Counted from the stretch's first letter, positions 44,902 to 56,785 are shown. The stretch: DNA of 64,000 bases from Ovis canadensis (GCF_042477335.2 NC_091254.1:97153501-97217500), one strand, 5' to 3'. Notes: generated by a model not told the origin, from the letters alone. Made by a program: numbers and translations.

Positions 44902-45520
44902 TATTTATGTATTTATTATTATTATTATTACTTTACAATATTGTATTGGTTTTGCCGCACATCAACATGAATCCGCCACGGGTGTACACGTGTTCCCAAT
45001 CCCAAACCCCCCTCCTCCCTCCCTCCCCATACCATCCCTCCGGGTTATCCCAGTGCACCAGCCCCAAGCATCTTGCACCCTGCATCGAACCTAGACTGGC
45101 GATTCGTTTCTTATATGATATTAAACATGTTTCAATGCCATTCTCCCAAATCATCCCACCCTCGCCCTCTCCCGCAGAGTCCAAAAGACTGTTCTACACA
45201 TCTGTGTCTCTTTTGCTGCCTCACATACAGGGTTATCGTTACCATCTTTCTAAATTCCATATGTATGCGTTAGTATACTGTATTGGTGTTTTTCTTTCTG
45301 GCTTACTTCACTCTGTATAATCAGCTCCAGTTTCATCCACCTCATTAGAAATGATTCAAATGTATTCTTTTTAATGGCTGAGTAATACTCCATTGTGTAT
45401 ATGTACCACAGCTTTCTTATCCATTCATCTGCTGATGGACATCTAGGTTGCTTCCATGTCCTGGCTATTGTAAACAGTGCTGCGATGAACATTGGGGTAC
45501 ACATGTCTCTTTCAATTCTG
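44902..45520 (-). mobile_element. Young 5'-truncated L1 with 16-bp target duplication
   Basis: Minus-strand L1: (TTA)-rich tail at 44,902-44,933, 3' UTR ('gtattggttttgccgcacat'), then the ORF2 C-terminus to about 45,520. Perfect direct repeats aagaaacctgaattct at 44,886-44,901 and 45,521-45,536 bracket it. The intact duplication suggests a fairly recent event. Confidence 0.97.
45250..45504 (-). pseudogene. L1 ORF2 C-terminal fragment
   Basis: 84 open codons that include RTWKQPRCPSADEWIRKLWYIYTMEYYSAIKKN, the conserved C-terminal region of mammalian L1 ORF2p. Only the end of a roughly 1,275-residue protein. No endonuclease or RT, so inert. Confidence 0.93.
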
Positions 45521-45657
45521 AAGAAACCTGAATTCTAACTCAGGCAAGATAGTTCTTCCAGACAGGGGGTCACCATCTTCTCCATCGGCTGACTTACTGA
45601 ATAAAGCCTTTGTTCCTTTTCCCAACAACTCCGTCTGTCGAGCCCTCATGAGCAACA

Positions 45658-45795
45658 TGAGGTCAGCTGTGTCCGATTCTTTGCCACCCCATGGACTGTA
45701 GCCTGCCAGTCTTCTCTGTCTATGGGAGTGGAGTGGCTTGCCATTTCCTCCTCCAGGGGATCTTCCTGACCTAGGGATTGAACCCGTGTCTCCAG
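45658..45795 (-). mobile_element. Bov-tA SINE, internally deleted
   Basis: Minus strand: 'gaggtcagctgtgtccgatt' to 'ggattgaacccgtgtctcc', lacking part of the Bov-A middle ('ttctccaggcaagaatac'). Confidence 0.85.
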
Positions 45796-46082
45796 CTGAA
45801 TATCAGACTTCCAGCTGTGCTGAGGTGAATTCTTTGTTCATCTCTGTGTAGGTGTCCAGATTTCAGTAGATGTTACATGGGTGGATGGAACCACTGCAGG
45901 TGGTGGAAGGCAAGCTGACTGCAAACGCTGTTTGGAGATTCTGGCTTCCACGGCTCCCAAGCTCTGACCACATGCAACCCCCACCCACTTCCTACTGGGG
46001 CTCTCCTCTCTCCTATCACCACACATCCTACCCCGAGACCCATGGATCTGTCTGTTTCCTCCCTCCCGTGAACGTCATCTGC

Positions 46083-46175
46083 TCATTTACAGGTAAATCA
46101 GAAAAGAAAACCCAGAGAGACTGAGTAATTAGTTCAAAGTTGTACCACTAGCTTATGGGAGATTAAGTCTCATAG
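46083..46175 (-). mobile_element. MIR SINE fragment
   Basis: 'catttacaggtaaatcagaa', 'gagagactgagtaattag' and 'accactagcttatggg' align with the reverse strand of the MIR core. Confidence 0.6.
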
Positions 46176-46211
46176 AAGTTATCACTCAGAAAAAAATCCA
46201 AGTTCTTTTTT

Positions 46212-46334
46212 TTTTATTTGAAAAGCTGAAAGCCTTTTCTTTTTAAAAAATTTTATTTATTTTTTAATAGCAATTTATTTATTTTAATTGGAGGCTAATT
46301 ACTTCACAATATTGTAGTGGTTTTATCAGGCAGC
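46212..46334 (-). mobile_element. Very short L1 insertion with 20-bp target duplication
   Basis: Only about 120 bases of L1 3' end in reverse ('ttaattggaggctaattact', 'cacaatattgtagtgg') with poly-T rich left part. The flanks 46,192-46,211 and 46,335-46,354 are identical over 20 bases (core aaaatccaagttc), an unusually long perfect duplication. Confidence 0.92.
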
Positions 46335-46410
46335 AAAAATCCAAGTTCTTTTTTCTTAAGAGAAAAAAAAATGCCTCTTTAACAGGTGGCTTATAGGAAA
46401 CCATCACAGC

Positions 46411-46629
46411 TGGGGGCAGCAAACTATAGTCTGTGGGCCAGATGTAACTTGAGTCCTATTTACGTACAGCCTGTGAACTAGACATGCTGTTTATATTTTA
46501 AAGCATAGTACAAACAAATAGGCAAAAAAGAATAAATGACAAAAGATGTGTGACCCACTGAGACCCCATGGTCCTTGCAGCCTAAAATATTTACCATCTT
46601 GCTCTTTGCAGGAAAATTTTGCAGTCCCA
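46411..46629 (+). mobile_element. hAT-Charlie-type DNA transposon fossil
   Basis: 'ggcagcaaactatagtctgt', 'gggccagatg' at the left and 'gcctaaaatatttaccatct' and 'ttttgcagtccc' at the right match a common non-autonomous placental hAT element. The ends form degenerate inverted repeats. The subfamily is not assigned. Confidence 0.6.
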
Positions 46630-47734
46630 GAGGAACAACGGGACTGGAGGTGTAACTAGTTTAATTTATGTGAAAACTGACTTCGGTAAATAATTTTAAT
46701 ACTGGGAAAAACTAGACATTAAAATAAGTTGATTAACTGAATTTTAGGAAGAAAAAAAAATCAAGGCATAATTCATACCTCAGTCAAATAGCTGAGGTCC
46801 TGTGTTTATTTTTTCAGATTTTGATGCTTCTCACTTACCCATGAATAATTACCATGATAGACATCACTACTATTAAGTGATGTAAGTTAAATCAGATAAG
46901 TCCTCTTAAGAATCACTGTGGGCACTTGTGGTTAAAAAATATCATTATGGGTATGGATAAGGTGAGTTTGATATTCAAATTCTTATAAGAGGAATTGAAT
47001 TATACATAAAAATAAGCATTGGAATATCCTTTTTTTTCTATAAATAATGTACGGAGTGCATTTTTTTCATTTTTGTTACTATAATTAGGGTTTTAAAAAT
47101 AAGCTTGGGAAGTTAAAGCCTCTGGCATGTGGTACTGTGTGTCTTTAATGAACACATTTGAAATATTAACTAATTCCTTTAAGAATGATAAAGTCTTATT
47201 CAGACTTGCTCATTTTCTTTCTAATTTAGATTCCTGGTTATAAGCAGCTCGGTAATATGTAGTTGGGAGTCCCTGGATGGAAATCATTTCACGAGCTCCC
47301 AAATCTTCTTTTAAAAAGTCTATTAATATGCCTTTTATCTTTATAATTTAGAACAGCGAGTCATTCACTTTACATCTATTTCAATAATTTAAAACTAAAT
47401 GCAAAAGCAAGACAAAAGAACTTTGACATAAAGAAGAAAGAAATTTAGTTGGATGGAATATTGCAGAATATTTCATATGGTTTTAGGTTGCTACTTTATA
47501 GCCTGTAGAAAGAAAGAATAGTGTTTCAGAGTGGACCTGAGATACAGTATTTCCCTGGAGGGGGTTTGCTGGAACTATAGATACACGATAAAGTTCAAAT
47601 AAGGCTGGTAAGTAGGGTTTTTCTAATACTGGGAATGACAGGCCTTGATGCACAAACCCAAAATGTATTTTACATAAAGGGTAAATTTGAGGTAAAGAAG
47701 CTAATGTTGGATTTCAAGTTCTGCTTCATATTTC
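46630..47734. other. Unique AT-rich DNA
   Basis: 1.1 kb with no gene and no assignable repeat. Evenly composed, so a candidate region for conserved intronic sequence. Confidence 0.45.
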
Positions 47735-47850
47735 TCTGGGACCATGAATACATGAGAAACCTTTCTAAGACTCATCTGTGAAATGGGATGAGCAGAGTGC
47801 CTGCCTTGTAGGGTTAAATGTGGGACTAAATGAGATAAAATTTCCAGTAT
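47735..47850 (+). mobile_element. MIR SINE fragment
   Basis: 'actcatctgtgaaatgggat', 'gtgcctgccttgtagggtta' and 'ctaaatgagataaa' are MIR core and tail landmarks on the plus strand. Confidence 0.75.
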
Positions 47851-47854
47851 ATGC

Positions 47855-48165
47855 TTCAGTTCAGTTTAATCGCTCAGTTGTGTCCAGCTCTTTTCGACCC
47901 CATGGACTGCAGCATACCAGGCTTCCCTGTCCATCACCAGCTCCTGGAGTTTACTCGAATTCATGTCCATTGAGTCGGTGATGCCATCCAACCGTGTCAT
48001 CCTCTGTCGTCCCCTTCTCCTCCCACATTCAATCTTTCCCAGCATCAGGGTCTTTTCCAATAAGTCAGTTCTTCACAGCAGGTGCCCAAAGTATTGGAGT
48101 TTCAGCTTCAGCATCAGTCCTTCCAATGAATGTTCAGGACTGATCTCCTTTAGGGTGGACTGGCT
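47855..48165 (-). mobile_element. BovB LINE 3' fragment
   Basis: Minus-strand BovB tail and C-terminal coding end ('gttcagtttaatcgctcagt' to 'tcctttagggtggactgg'). It stops abruptly at about 48,165. Confidence 0.93.
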
Positions 48166-48535
48166 GAGAAACTTTGTAAACTGCAGGTGCTATTAGCCTG
48201 ATACGGACTTTAATATATTAGACTGCCATAGACTTTCATATATTAGGGCTTCTGCTGAATGTTTTATTCTTTGACAGTCTGAGAGTTATTTTTGAAAGTT
48301 TGTGTTGCCGTCTCACAAGCTATTGTTGCGAAATCTAAATAATGAGAGGAAGGGCCCTGGTGGATTTGACTCTCCTTAATCAATAAGAACTTATTGGTGA
48401 CTGTAACTTCTTCCCTTCTGATCTGAATGTCTTTGACTTCTTTTTCTTGCCTAATTGCTCTGGCTGGGACCTTCAGTACTCTGTTGAAGAGAAGTGATGG
48501 GAGTGGGCGTTCTGGCCTTCTTCCCGATCTTTGTT

Positions 48536-48932
48536 ATTGTGCTCAGTTGCTAAGCCACATCGGTCTCTTTGTGACTCCATGGAATGCAGCTTGCTGGGCT
48601 CCCCTGTCCTTCACTATCTCCCAGACTTTGCTCAGTTTCACGTCTATTGAGTTGGTGATGCTATCTAACCGTCTCATCCACTGCCACCCTCTTCTCCTTT
48701 AGCTTTCAATCATTCCCAGCCTCAGGGTCTTTTCCGAAGAGTCCGCTTTTTGCATCAGGTGGCCAAAGTATTGGAGCTTCAGCTTCAGCATGAGTCCTTC
48801 CAATGAGTATTCAGGGTTGATTTCCTTTAGGATTGACTGGTTTGATCTCCTTGCAGTCTGAGAGACTCTTGAGTTTTCTCCAGCACCACAATTTGAAAGC
48901 ATCAATTTTTTGGCATTCAACCTTAGTCATCT
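48536..48932 (-). mobile_element. BovB 3' fragment inside L1
   Basis: Minus strand, diverged ('tgctcagttgctaagccaca' to 'aagcatcaattttttggc'). L1 sequence 'cccgatctt' ends at 48,53x and resumes with 'cttagaggaatcgctttcag', so the insertion point is clear. The duplication is about 5 bases (atctt). Confidence 0.9.
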
Positions 48933-49130
48933 TAGAGGAATCGCTTTCAGTTTTTGTTCACCATTGAGTATGATGGCTTTTCATATATGGCTTTTTGTGT
49001 TCAGGTAATTTTCTTCTATTCCTAGTGTGTTGACCATTTTTACTATACATGGATGTTGACTTTTGCAACATGCTTTATCTATGTCATTTGTGATGGTCAT
49101 GTGAAATTTATCCTTTGTTTTGTTAAAGTA

Positions 49131-49325
49131 GTTCAGTTCAGTCCCTGAGTCGTGTCCGATTCTTTGCAACCCCATGGACTGCAGCATGCCAGGCTTCCCT
49201 GTCTATCACCTACTCCGAGAGCTTGCTCAAACTCATGTCCCTCGAGTCAGTGATACGATCCAACCATCTCATCCTCTGTCATCCCCTTCTTTTCCTGCCT
49301 TCAATCTTTCCCAGTGTCAGGGATA
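49131..49325 (-). mobile_element. BovB 3' fragment inside L1
   Basis: Minus strand: 'gttcagttcagtccctgagt' to 'caatctttcccagtgtcagg'. Less diverged than the insertion at 48.5 kb, so probably later. No convincing duplication. Confidence 0.9.
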
Positions 49326-50550
49326 TTAATGCATTTTAATGTACTGAAACATCTTTTATCCCAGGACTAATTCCCACTTTGTCATGATTTATTATTCTTT
49401 TAATGGGCTGTTGAGTTCAGTTTGGTGGTATTTTGTTGAGGACTTTTGCATCAATACTTGTCATGGATATTCGTCTGTAGTTCTCTTTCTTTGCAGTATT
49501 TTTGGTTTGGTGTAAGGGTAATACTGTCCTCATGAAATATTCCTTCGACTTCAACTTTTGGGAAGAATGTGAGAAGGATTGGCATTAGTCCATCTGTACA
49601 TGTTTGGTAGAATTCTCCAGTGAAGCCATCTGGGCTTGGAATTCTGTTTGGATGTTTATGATTACTCACTCAATCTCTTCACTAGGTAGAGGTCTGATCC
49701 AAAGTTTCATTTCTTTCTGATTCAGTCCTGGTGTGCTGTCTATTATAGAAATGTGTTCATTTCTATTGAGTTATCCAGTACTGACATAGAATTGCGCATA
49801 GTGGTCTTATCTTTTTTATGTCTGTGGCATTAATTGCAATATCTCCTCTTTCATTTCTAATTTAGGTATTTGAGTTTTCTCTTTGTCATTTTATTGATCA
49901 TTTCAATAAACACCTCTTGACTTCACTGATCCTGTATTTTTCCATTCTCTATTTTATTTATTTCTGCTCTAGTCTTTATTATTTACTTCCTTCTGGTAAG
50001 TTTGGGCTCAGTTTTGCTTTTTCCCTATTTCCTTGGTGTGTAAAGTTTTGTTTTGCTTGGAGATCTTTCTTCCTTTGGAGATCTTTCTTCCTTTGAATGT
50101 GTTTACTGCTGTAAACTTTCCTCTTGGTACTGACTTACTATGTCCCGTGTTTTTGGTATGTTGTGCTTTTGCTTTTATTTGACTCAAGATGTTATTTAAT
50201 TTCCCTTATGATGTTTTCTTTGACTCATTGGTTTTTCAAGACTGTGTTGCTCAATTTCCACATATTTGTTAATATTTCAGTTATTTCTCTAATATTGATT
50301 TTTGGTTTCATTCAGTTGCTATGGTTTCCATCCTTTTATGTTTGTAAGACTTGTTTTGTGGTTAAACATGTTATGTGATCTTTTCTGGAGAATGGTGCAC
50401 ACTGGAAAAAGATGTGTTTGCTGCTGTTGTTGGGTGGAGTGTTCTGTACAGGTCTGTTAGGCCATATTGGTCTTTAATGGTCAAGTCCTCTCTTTCCTTG
50501 TTGGTCTTCTTTCTGATTATTCCAGACATTATTGAAAGTAGGGATATATT

Positions 50551-51690
50551 AGTCAAGGTTATCAAAAGAACCCAAATCAATGGGATAAAAAGGAGATTTT
50601 TAAAATTAGGAATTGTCTTATGTGGTTCTGTATCTCCCTTTTAGGAGAGGCAGGAAAAATTCACTCCCATCAGAGAAATCCTAGGCGACCTTAAATATCC
50701 TGCTGAAAACATTTCTGTACATCTTGAACAGGGAGATATTTCTTAGTCCTAAATTGTAGTTTCCATTTACGATTTGTATTGTGACTCAGAGAATTGCACC
50801 TGTTTTCCATGTGAATAATTATTACTTGGAAAAAAAGGATAAAGTCAAAACAAAGGAAAAGGTAACCCTTAAGACAGACACATTGAAAAAGAAAGTTGTG
50901 CAAAATCACATTCCATAATGAATACCCTTTATGGGGTCTTCTTTAGACCTCTAGCTTACTTAGTTCAGAATAACCTTGACTGACAGAAGTCCAGGAATTA
51001 CAGGGGAGGGGATTCCTACTGAGAAAGAAGGATGTCAGAATCCATGTTGTGTTAGAAACCCAATGATTGTTTTACTTTTCTAAGACAGTTTAACAGAATT
51101 CAATTCTTAGGTCAAAGAATGGACATGCATTTAATGATGTGACCTGAAACTGATGTACTTAAGAAATACTGTCCCTAAGCATTTTGGAATAGATGCTGCT
51201 TTAAAAGTGTCAAGAAAACAGAAAGAAAGGGACATGCTATTGCTTAAATCTTTTTAAATTCTCAAGATATCAGTAGCATAATAAGTTTCTTTAATCTGGG
51301 TCAGAATCATCTTACCAAAGGCAAGAAGTCCAGGTTTCACACAGGTGAGCACAGAATACTTTGCTCTTCTTCAGCAGATGGCTCAGGGTCAGTGGCCAAC
51401 AATAATTTGTAACATACCAATGATGCTCTGAGGAAGCCAGTTCTGTCCCTGCAATGCAACCTGCTTTATGAAAACCAAAAGAGGATGGTGCCTTTTCCTG
51501 TAGGGTAGAAAGCTTGTCTTCCTTCCTCCCCCTTTCCCTCTCTTCCCTTCCGCCATTTCTTCTTTCCAAGTCCTGGAGTCCACTGTGCTTAGTGTTTTTC
51601 TTGCTTGGGTAAACATAAAATTTGTGTATGTAAACAAATTTATACCTAAAGGGATCTCGTCTAAAGTATGAACAGTGTAAAAGATAGTAA
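50551..51690. other. Unique DNA
   Basis: No gene. Antisense frames of 134 and 150 codons (51,312-51,841) overlap each other, and the longer one runs into BovB. They contain no family motif. Confidence 0.4.
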
Positions 51691-53945
51691 GAGAACGCAC
51701 TGGTCGTAGAAAACACCCTCTTCTAACAACACAAGAGAAGACTCTACACATGGACATCACCAGATGGTTGACGCCAAAATCAGATTGATTATATTCATTG
51801 CAGCCAAAGATAGACTGGGAGCTGACTGTGGCTCGGATCATGAACTCCTTATTGCCAAATTCAGACTGAAATTGAAGACAGTGGAGAAAACCACTAGACC
51901 ATTCAGATATGACCTAAATCAAATCCCTAACAATTATACAGTGGAAGTGAAAAATAGATTTAAGGGACTAGATCTGATAGACAGAGTGCCTGATGAACTA
52001 TGGATGGAGGCTCGTGACGTTGACAGGAATCAAGACCATGCCCAAGAAAAAGAAATGCAAAAACAGCAAAATGGCTCTCTGAGGAGGCCTTACAAATAGC
52101 TGTGAAAAGAAGGGAAGTGAAAAACAAAGGAGAAAAGGAAAGATATACCCATTTGAATTCAGAGTTCCAAAGAATAGCAAGGAGAGATAAGATAGCCTTC
52201 CTCAATAGAGGAAAACAATAGAATGGGAAAGACTAGAGATCTCCTAAAGAAAATTAGAGACAACAAGGGAACATTTCATGCAAAGATGGGCTCAATAAAG
52301 GACAGAGATGGTATGGACCTAATAGAAGTAGAAGATATTAAGAAGAGGTGGCAAGGATACACAAAAGAACTGTACAAAAAAGATCTTCACGACCCAGATA
52401 ATCATGATGGTGTGATCACTAATCTAGAGCCAGACATCTTGGAATGTGAAGTCAAGTGGGCCTTAGGAGGCATCACTATGAACAAAGCTAGTGGAGGTGA
52501 TGGAATTCCAGTGGAGCTATTTCAAATCCTGAAAGATGATGCTGTGAAAGGGCTGCACTCAATATGCCAGCAAATTTGGAAAACTCAGCAGTGGCCACAG
52601 GACTGGAAAAGGTCAGTTTTCATTCCAATCCCAAAGAAAGGCAATGCCAAAGAATACTCAAACTACTGCACAATTGCATTCATCTCACATGCTAGTAAAG
52701 TAATGCTTAAAATTCTCCAAGCCAGGATTCAACAGTATGTGAACCGTGAACTTCCAGATGTTCAAGCTGGTTTTAGAAAAGGCAGAGGAACCAGAGATCA
52801 AATTGCCAACATCTGCTGGATCATCAAAAAAGCAAGAGAGTTCCAGAAAAACACCTAGTTCTGCTTTATTGACAATGCCAAAGCCTTTGACTGTGTGGAT
52901 CACTATAAACTGAAAAATTCTGAAAGAGATGGACATAGCACACCATCTGACCTGCCTCTTGAGAAACCTATATGCAGGTCAGGAAGCAACAGTTAGAACT
53001 GGACGTGGAACAATAGACTGGTTTCAAATAAGAAAAGGAGTACGTCAAGGCTGTATATTGTCACCCTGCTTATTTAACTCCTATGCAGAGTACATCATGA
53101 GAAACGCTGGGCTGGAAGATGCACAAGCTGGAATCAAGATTGCCAGGAGAAATATCAATAACCTCAGCTATGCAGATGACACAACCTTATGGCTGAAAGT
53201 GAAGAACTAAAGAGCCTCTTGATGAAAGTGAAAGAGGAGAGTGAAAAAGTTGGCTTAAAGCTCAACATTCAGAAAACGAAGATCATGGCATCTGGTCCCA
53301 TCATTTCATGGGAAATAGATGGGGAAACAGTGGAAACAGTGGCTGACTTTATTTTTCTGGGCTCCAAGATTTCTGCAGATGGTGATTGCAGCCATGAAAT
53401 TAAAAGATGCTTACTCCTTGGAAGGAAAGTTATGACCAGACTAGAAAGCATATTAAAAAGCAGAGATATTACTTTGCCAACAAAGGTTCGTCTAGTCAAG
53501 GCTGTGGTTTTTCCAGGGGTCGTGTATGGATGTGAGAGTTGGACTATAAAGAAAGCTGAGTGCAGAAGAATTGATGCTTTTGAACTGTGGTGTTGGAGAA
53601 GACCCTTGAAAGTCCCTTGGACTGCAAGGAGATCCAACCAGTCCATCCTAAAGGAGATCAGTCCTGGGTGTTCATTGGAAGGACTGATATTGAAGCTGAA
53701 ACTCCAGTAGTTTGGCCACCTGATGGGAAGAGCTGACTCATTTGAAAACACCCTGATGCTGGGAAAGATTGAGGGCAGGAGGAGAAGGGGACGACAGAGG
53801 ATGAGATGGTTGGATGGCATCACTGACTTGATGGACATGAGTTTGGGTAGACTCCAGGAGTTGGTGATGGACATGGAGGCCTGGTGTGCTGCAGTCCATG
53901 GGGTCGAAAAGAGTTGGACATGACTGAGCAACTGAACTGAACCGA
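51691..53945 (+). mobile_element. BovB LINE, longest continuous copy, frameshifted
   Basis: Plus strand, from the middle of the endonuclease (51,691) to the CTGAACTGAACCGAA tail (53,945). Open pieces: endonuclease end with SDHELLIAKF (51,764-52,099), linker and start of RT (52,223-52,858), RT motif B QGCILSPCLFN to YADD (52,929-53,210), C-terminus (53,189-53,710; 53,723-53,923). Lesions seen: a stop just before motif A (codon TAG at 52,857), a frameshift near 52,915 and a lost base right after YADDTT at about 53,185. About 100 bases of 5' endonuclease used in other copies, including part of QRWRSSIQS, are also missing. Not able to encode an enzyme. Confidence 0.95.
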
Positions 53946-54794
53946 AGAAATAGTCAAAGTGAAACTTATTCGGCTAAAATAAGCAATATGTAATATGTCT
54001 CTCTCTCTCTTTCTCCCACACATGTGTATATTAGGAACAAAAAGTTCCACATTTTACCAAAGTCCAAATCTTTTCTGATCATTTATAAAAGCTATATCAC
54101 AGGTGGACATTATGTAAAATTAAGAAAATAACGATGGGAAGGCTGTTTGTGAGATTCAGAGAAAATGTGCTGGGAAGTGGCTCTCCTGTCTCCTCATTCC
54201 TTTAAAAGAAGGACTTGGCATTGTGAGCATTACATAAACAAAAATGCAAGTTGTGAACAACTGAGCGCTTGTACATTTTGATACCCATCTGTTTTAATAA
54301 AAAATTTGATTTACTGAACCGCATCTAAAGGAAGCTTAGCTTTTATGACTCTGGAACCATCAGTTTACAGGGCAGCAGCTTACTAGAATTTTGAGAATAT
54401 TGTCACTGGGGAGATAAGAAAAGTGAGAATAAAGCCTTTAACATACTTGTGTTCACCAGCCTTCCTTTTCTCTTTCCTTCACTGTCCGCTTTCTTCCTTC
54501 TCTCTCTCCTTCTTTGTGATCCATGGCAAGTCACTCGCATCGTGTGTGACTGTGTGCTGTAATGTGTCATAAAGTGTGCATCGTAACTTCTGTCTGGTCT
54601 GCTGCAGTTCTAGTGAGGGCCAAATGAAATGATGCTCGTGAAAGTCATTTTCAAGAGTGTAATATGCACTCTGTGTACACACGTATCTATTGCTATCACA
54701 TATCTCTATGAGTAAAAATATGCAATTATAATCATGGAGAAACCCTAGATCATTTTACTTGAAAAATATAATTCGTGTTTGTGAGTGAAGTGTG
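53946..54794. other. Unique DNA
   Basis: A short (CT)n run at 53,998-54,010. Otherwise AT-rich without recognised features. Confidence 0.45.
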
Positions 54795-55000
54795 TGTGTG
54801 TGCCTGTCTGCACGCTCAGTCCTATCTGACTCTTTGTGACCCCGTGCACTTTAGTCTTTCAGGCTCCTCTATCCATGGAATTTCCCACGCAAGAATACTA
54901 AGTGGGTTGCCATTTCCTTCTCCAGGGGATCTTCCTGACCCAGGGATCCAACCCAGGTCTCCTTCATTGCAGACAGATTCTTTACTGTCTGAGCTTATTT
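54795..55000 (-). mobile_element. Bov-tA SINE
   Basis: Minus strand, beginning beside a TG tract (54,790-54,802): 'cgctcagtcctatctgactc' to 'attctttactgtctgagct'. The last bases of the tRNA head are lost. Confidence 0.88.
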
Positions 55001-55339
55001 ATAAATATAGTTATAAACAAATGAAATATAATTATCAAATTATTTTTATCAACATTGTGAATTTGAGATTTATCTTTTTATTAATAGAATCTTGCCAGTA
55101 AAGACTCATGTGGGAGAATTAATGATCTTGAAACCTTGAATTAATAAAATATGGTAACTGAACAAAATCGGCATTTGTCAAGGAGAAAACCAGGCTTGTA
55201 AAAAGTCTATTGGCAGTCTGGTGTATTTTTGCAATTCTATTAAATTATAGACTGACGCTTTCCTTAGTTTCATATGTGCTTAAGTCAATAAACTTTTAAC
55301 ACACTCTGTGGTATGGGTGCCTTGAACTCATAAGCAAAG
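55001..55339. other. AT-rich unique DNA
   Basis: Nothing recognised. Confidence 0.45.
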
Positions 55340-56325
55340 AAGACAAGTTTCCAATAGCCAAGACATGGAAGCAACCTAAGTGAAGTGTCCGCTGCCCGAT
55401 GACTAGAAGAAGTGGTCCAAATATACAGTGGAACGCTTCTCAGCTATGGAAAATCAAGCAGTGCCATTTACAGCAATGTGGATGGTCCTAGAGGTTCTCA
55501 CACTGAGTGAAATGAGCCAGACAAAGACAAACATCATATGATATATGGACTCTGAAAAAAATGATACAAATGAATTTATTTGCAGAAATAAAATAGACTT
55601 ACAAACCTGGAAAATAAGTCTATGTTTGCCAAAGGGGAAAGTGGGGAGGGGATAAATTAGGAATTTGGAATTAACAGATTCACAGCACCATATATTAATA
55701 TAAAATAGATAGGCAAAAGGAATTTCCTGTATAGCACAGGGAACTGTATTCAGTATCTTGTGATAACCTATGATGGAAAAGGATCTGGGGAAGTTTTGTA
55801 CGTGCGTGTATGGAACTGAATCACTTTAGTGTACCCCTGAGTCATTGTAAATCACCCGTCAGTTCAGTTCAGTTCAGTTGCTCAGTCATGTCCGACTCTT
55901 GGCAACCCCATGGATGGCAGCACCCCAAGCCTCCCTGTCCATCACCAGCTCCCGGGGCTTGCTCAAACTCATGTCCATTGAGTCGGTGATGCCAATTAAC
56001 CATATCCTCTATCATCCCCTTCTCCCACCTTCAATCTTTCCCAGCATCAGGGTCTTCTCCAAGGAGTCAGCTCTTCGCATGTGGTGGCCAAAGTATTGGA
56101 GTTTCAGCTTCAGCTTCAGTCCTTCCAATGAATATTCAGGACTGATCTCCTTTAGGATGGACTGGTTGGACCTCCTTGCAGCCCAAGGGACTCTTAAGAG
56201 TCTTCTCCAACACCACAGTTCAAAAGCATCAATTCTTTGGCGCTCAGCTTTCTTCACAGTCCAACTCTCACATCCACACATGAGTATGGGGAAAAATCAA
56301 CTATACTTCAGTGAAAAATGAAGAC
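55340..56325 (+). mobile_element. L1 3' end, split by BovB
   Basis: Plus-strand L1 from the ORF2 C-terminal region ('caatagccaagacatggaag') through the 3' UTR ('tatagcacagggaactgtat', 'gtgtacccctgagtcattgt'). The last piece, 'aaatcaactatacttcagtg' (56,290-56,325), lies beyond an inserted BovB. Confidence 0.87.
55858..56286 (-). mobile_element. BovB LINE 3' fragment inside L1
   Basis: Minus strand with four TTCAG tail units at 55,860-55,880, then the BovB C-terminal part (56,012-56,281 reads [22 protein letters not shown]) with its 5' edge near 56,286. L1 bases aaatca occur on both sides, a short target duplication. Confidence 0.93.
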
Positions 56326-56785
56326 AAATGAACTTGCACCTGAATGAAAGGGTGTCTTTTGGGAAGTAAAGCCCTTTCAGCAGCTGTCAGCGTCCTCTCC
56401 AGCCTTCTCTCATCACTGGCAGCAGCGGCTCTGACTCGCTGGCCTCTTCCGGTTGGTAGAGGATCGGCCTTGATCAGGATTTGGGCCGATAGACTTGGGT
56501 TCCTCTGTGCGATGGCAGGTCCCTGTCGCGTGTGTTCCCTCCTGCCCTCCCTCTCTCCCGCCCCTCTCCTCCTCCTCCTTGCCTCCACTTTCTGTCTTTC
56601 CTTCCCTTTCTCCTTTTATCCAAAGGGGCTGTCACCCTGTGGTGCCAGCTGAGATCCAAGCAGCACAAGGCATGTTCTCTGACCTTCTGGAGTCACACTC
56701 CAGATGGAGAGGGGGGAAATGAGCAAACAGCAAGGCAGCCGATGAGGACGTGTCCCTACAGGACTGAGGTGGGCAGGGAGTCCAG
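56326..56785. other. CT-rich unique DNA
   Basis: 56,520-56,620 is a polypyrimidine tract. Overlapping short frames on both strands reflect low complexity and are not called. Confidence 0.4.

Larger units (their letters stand above)
48398..50550 (-). mobile_element. L1 ORF2 fossil, interrupted twice
   Basis: Minus-strand L1. From right to left: endonuclease C-terminal part (50,371-50,580 reads ...GLTDLYRTLHPTTAANT), linker (49,680-50,120), start of RT (49,451-49,669 reads SPDGFTGEFYQT), and RT downstream parts (48,935-49,130; 48,398-48,535). Two BovB tails cut it at 48,536-48,932 and 49,131-49,325. There are many stops and frameshifts. Neither the 5' UTR nor the 3' UTR is present. Confidence 0.88.

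Noticed and set aside
51312..51841. Antisense frames of 134 and 150 codons left of the BovB copy
   Set aside because: They overlap each other in different frames, the longer one runs into BovB, and neither has a recognisable domain.
51677..53960. Possible target duplication of the 51.7 kb BovB (agatagt/agaaatagt)
   Set aside because: Too short and mismatched to separate from chance in AT-rich sequence.
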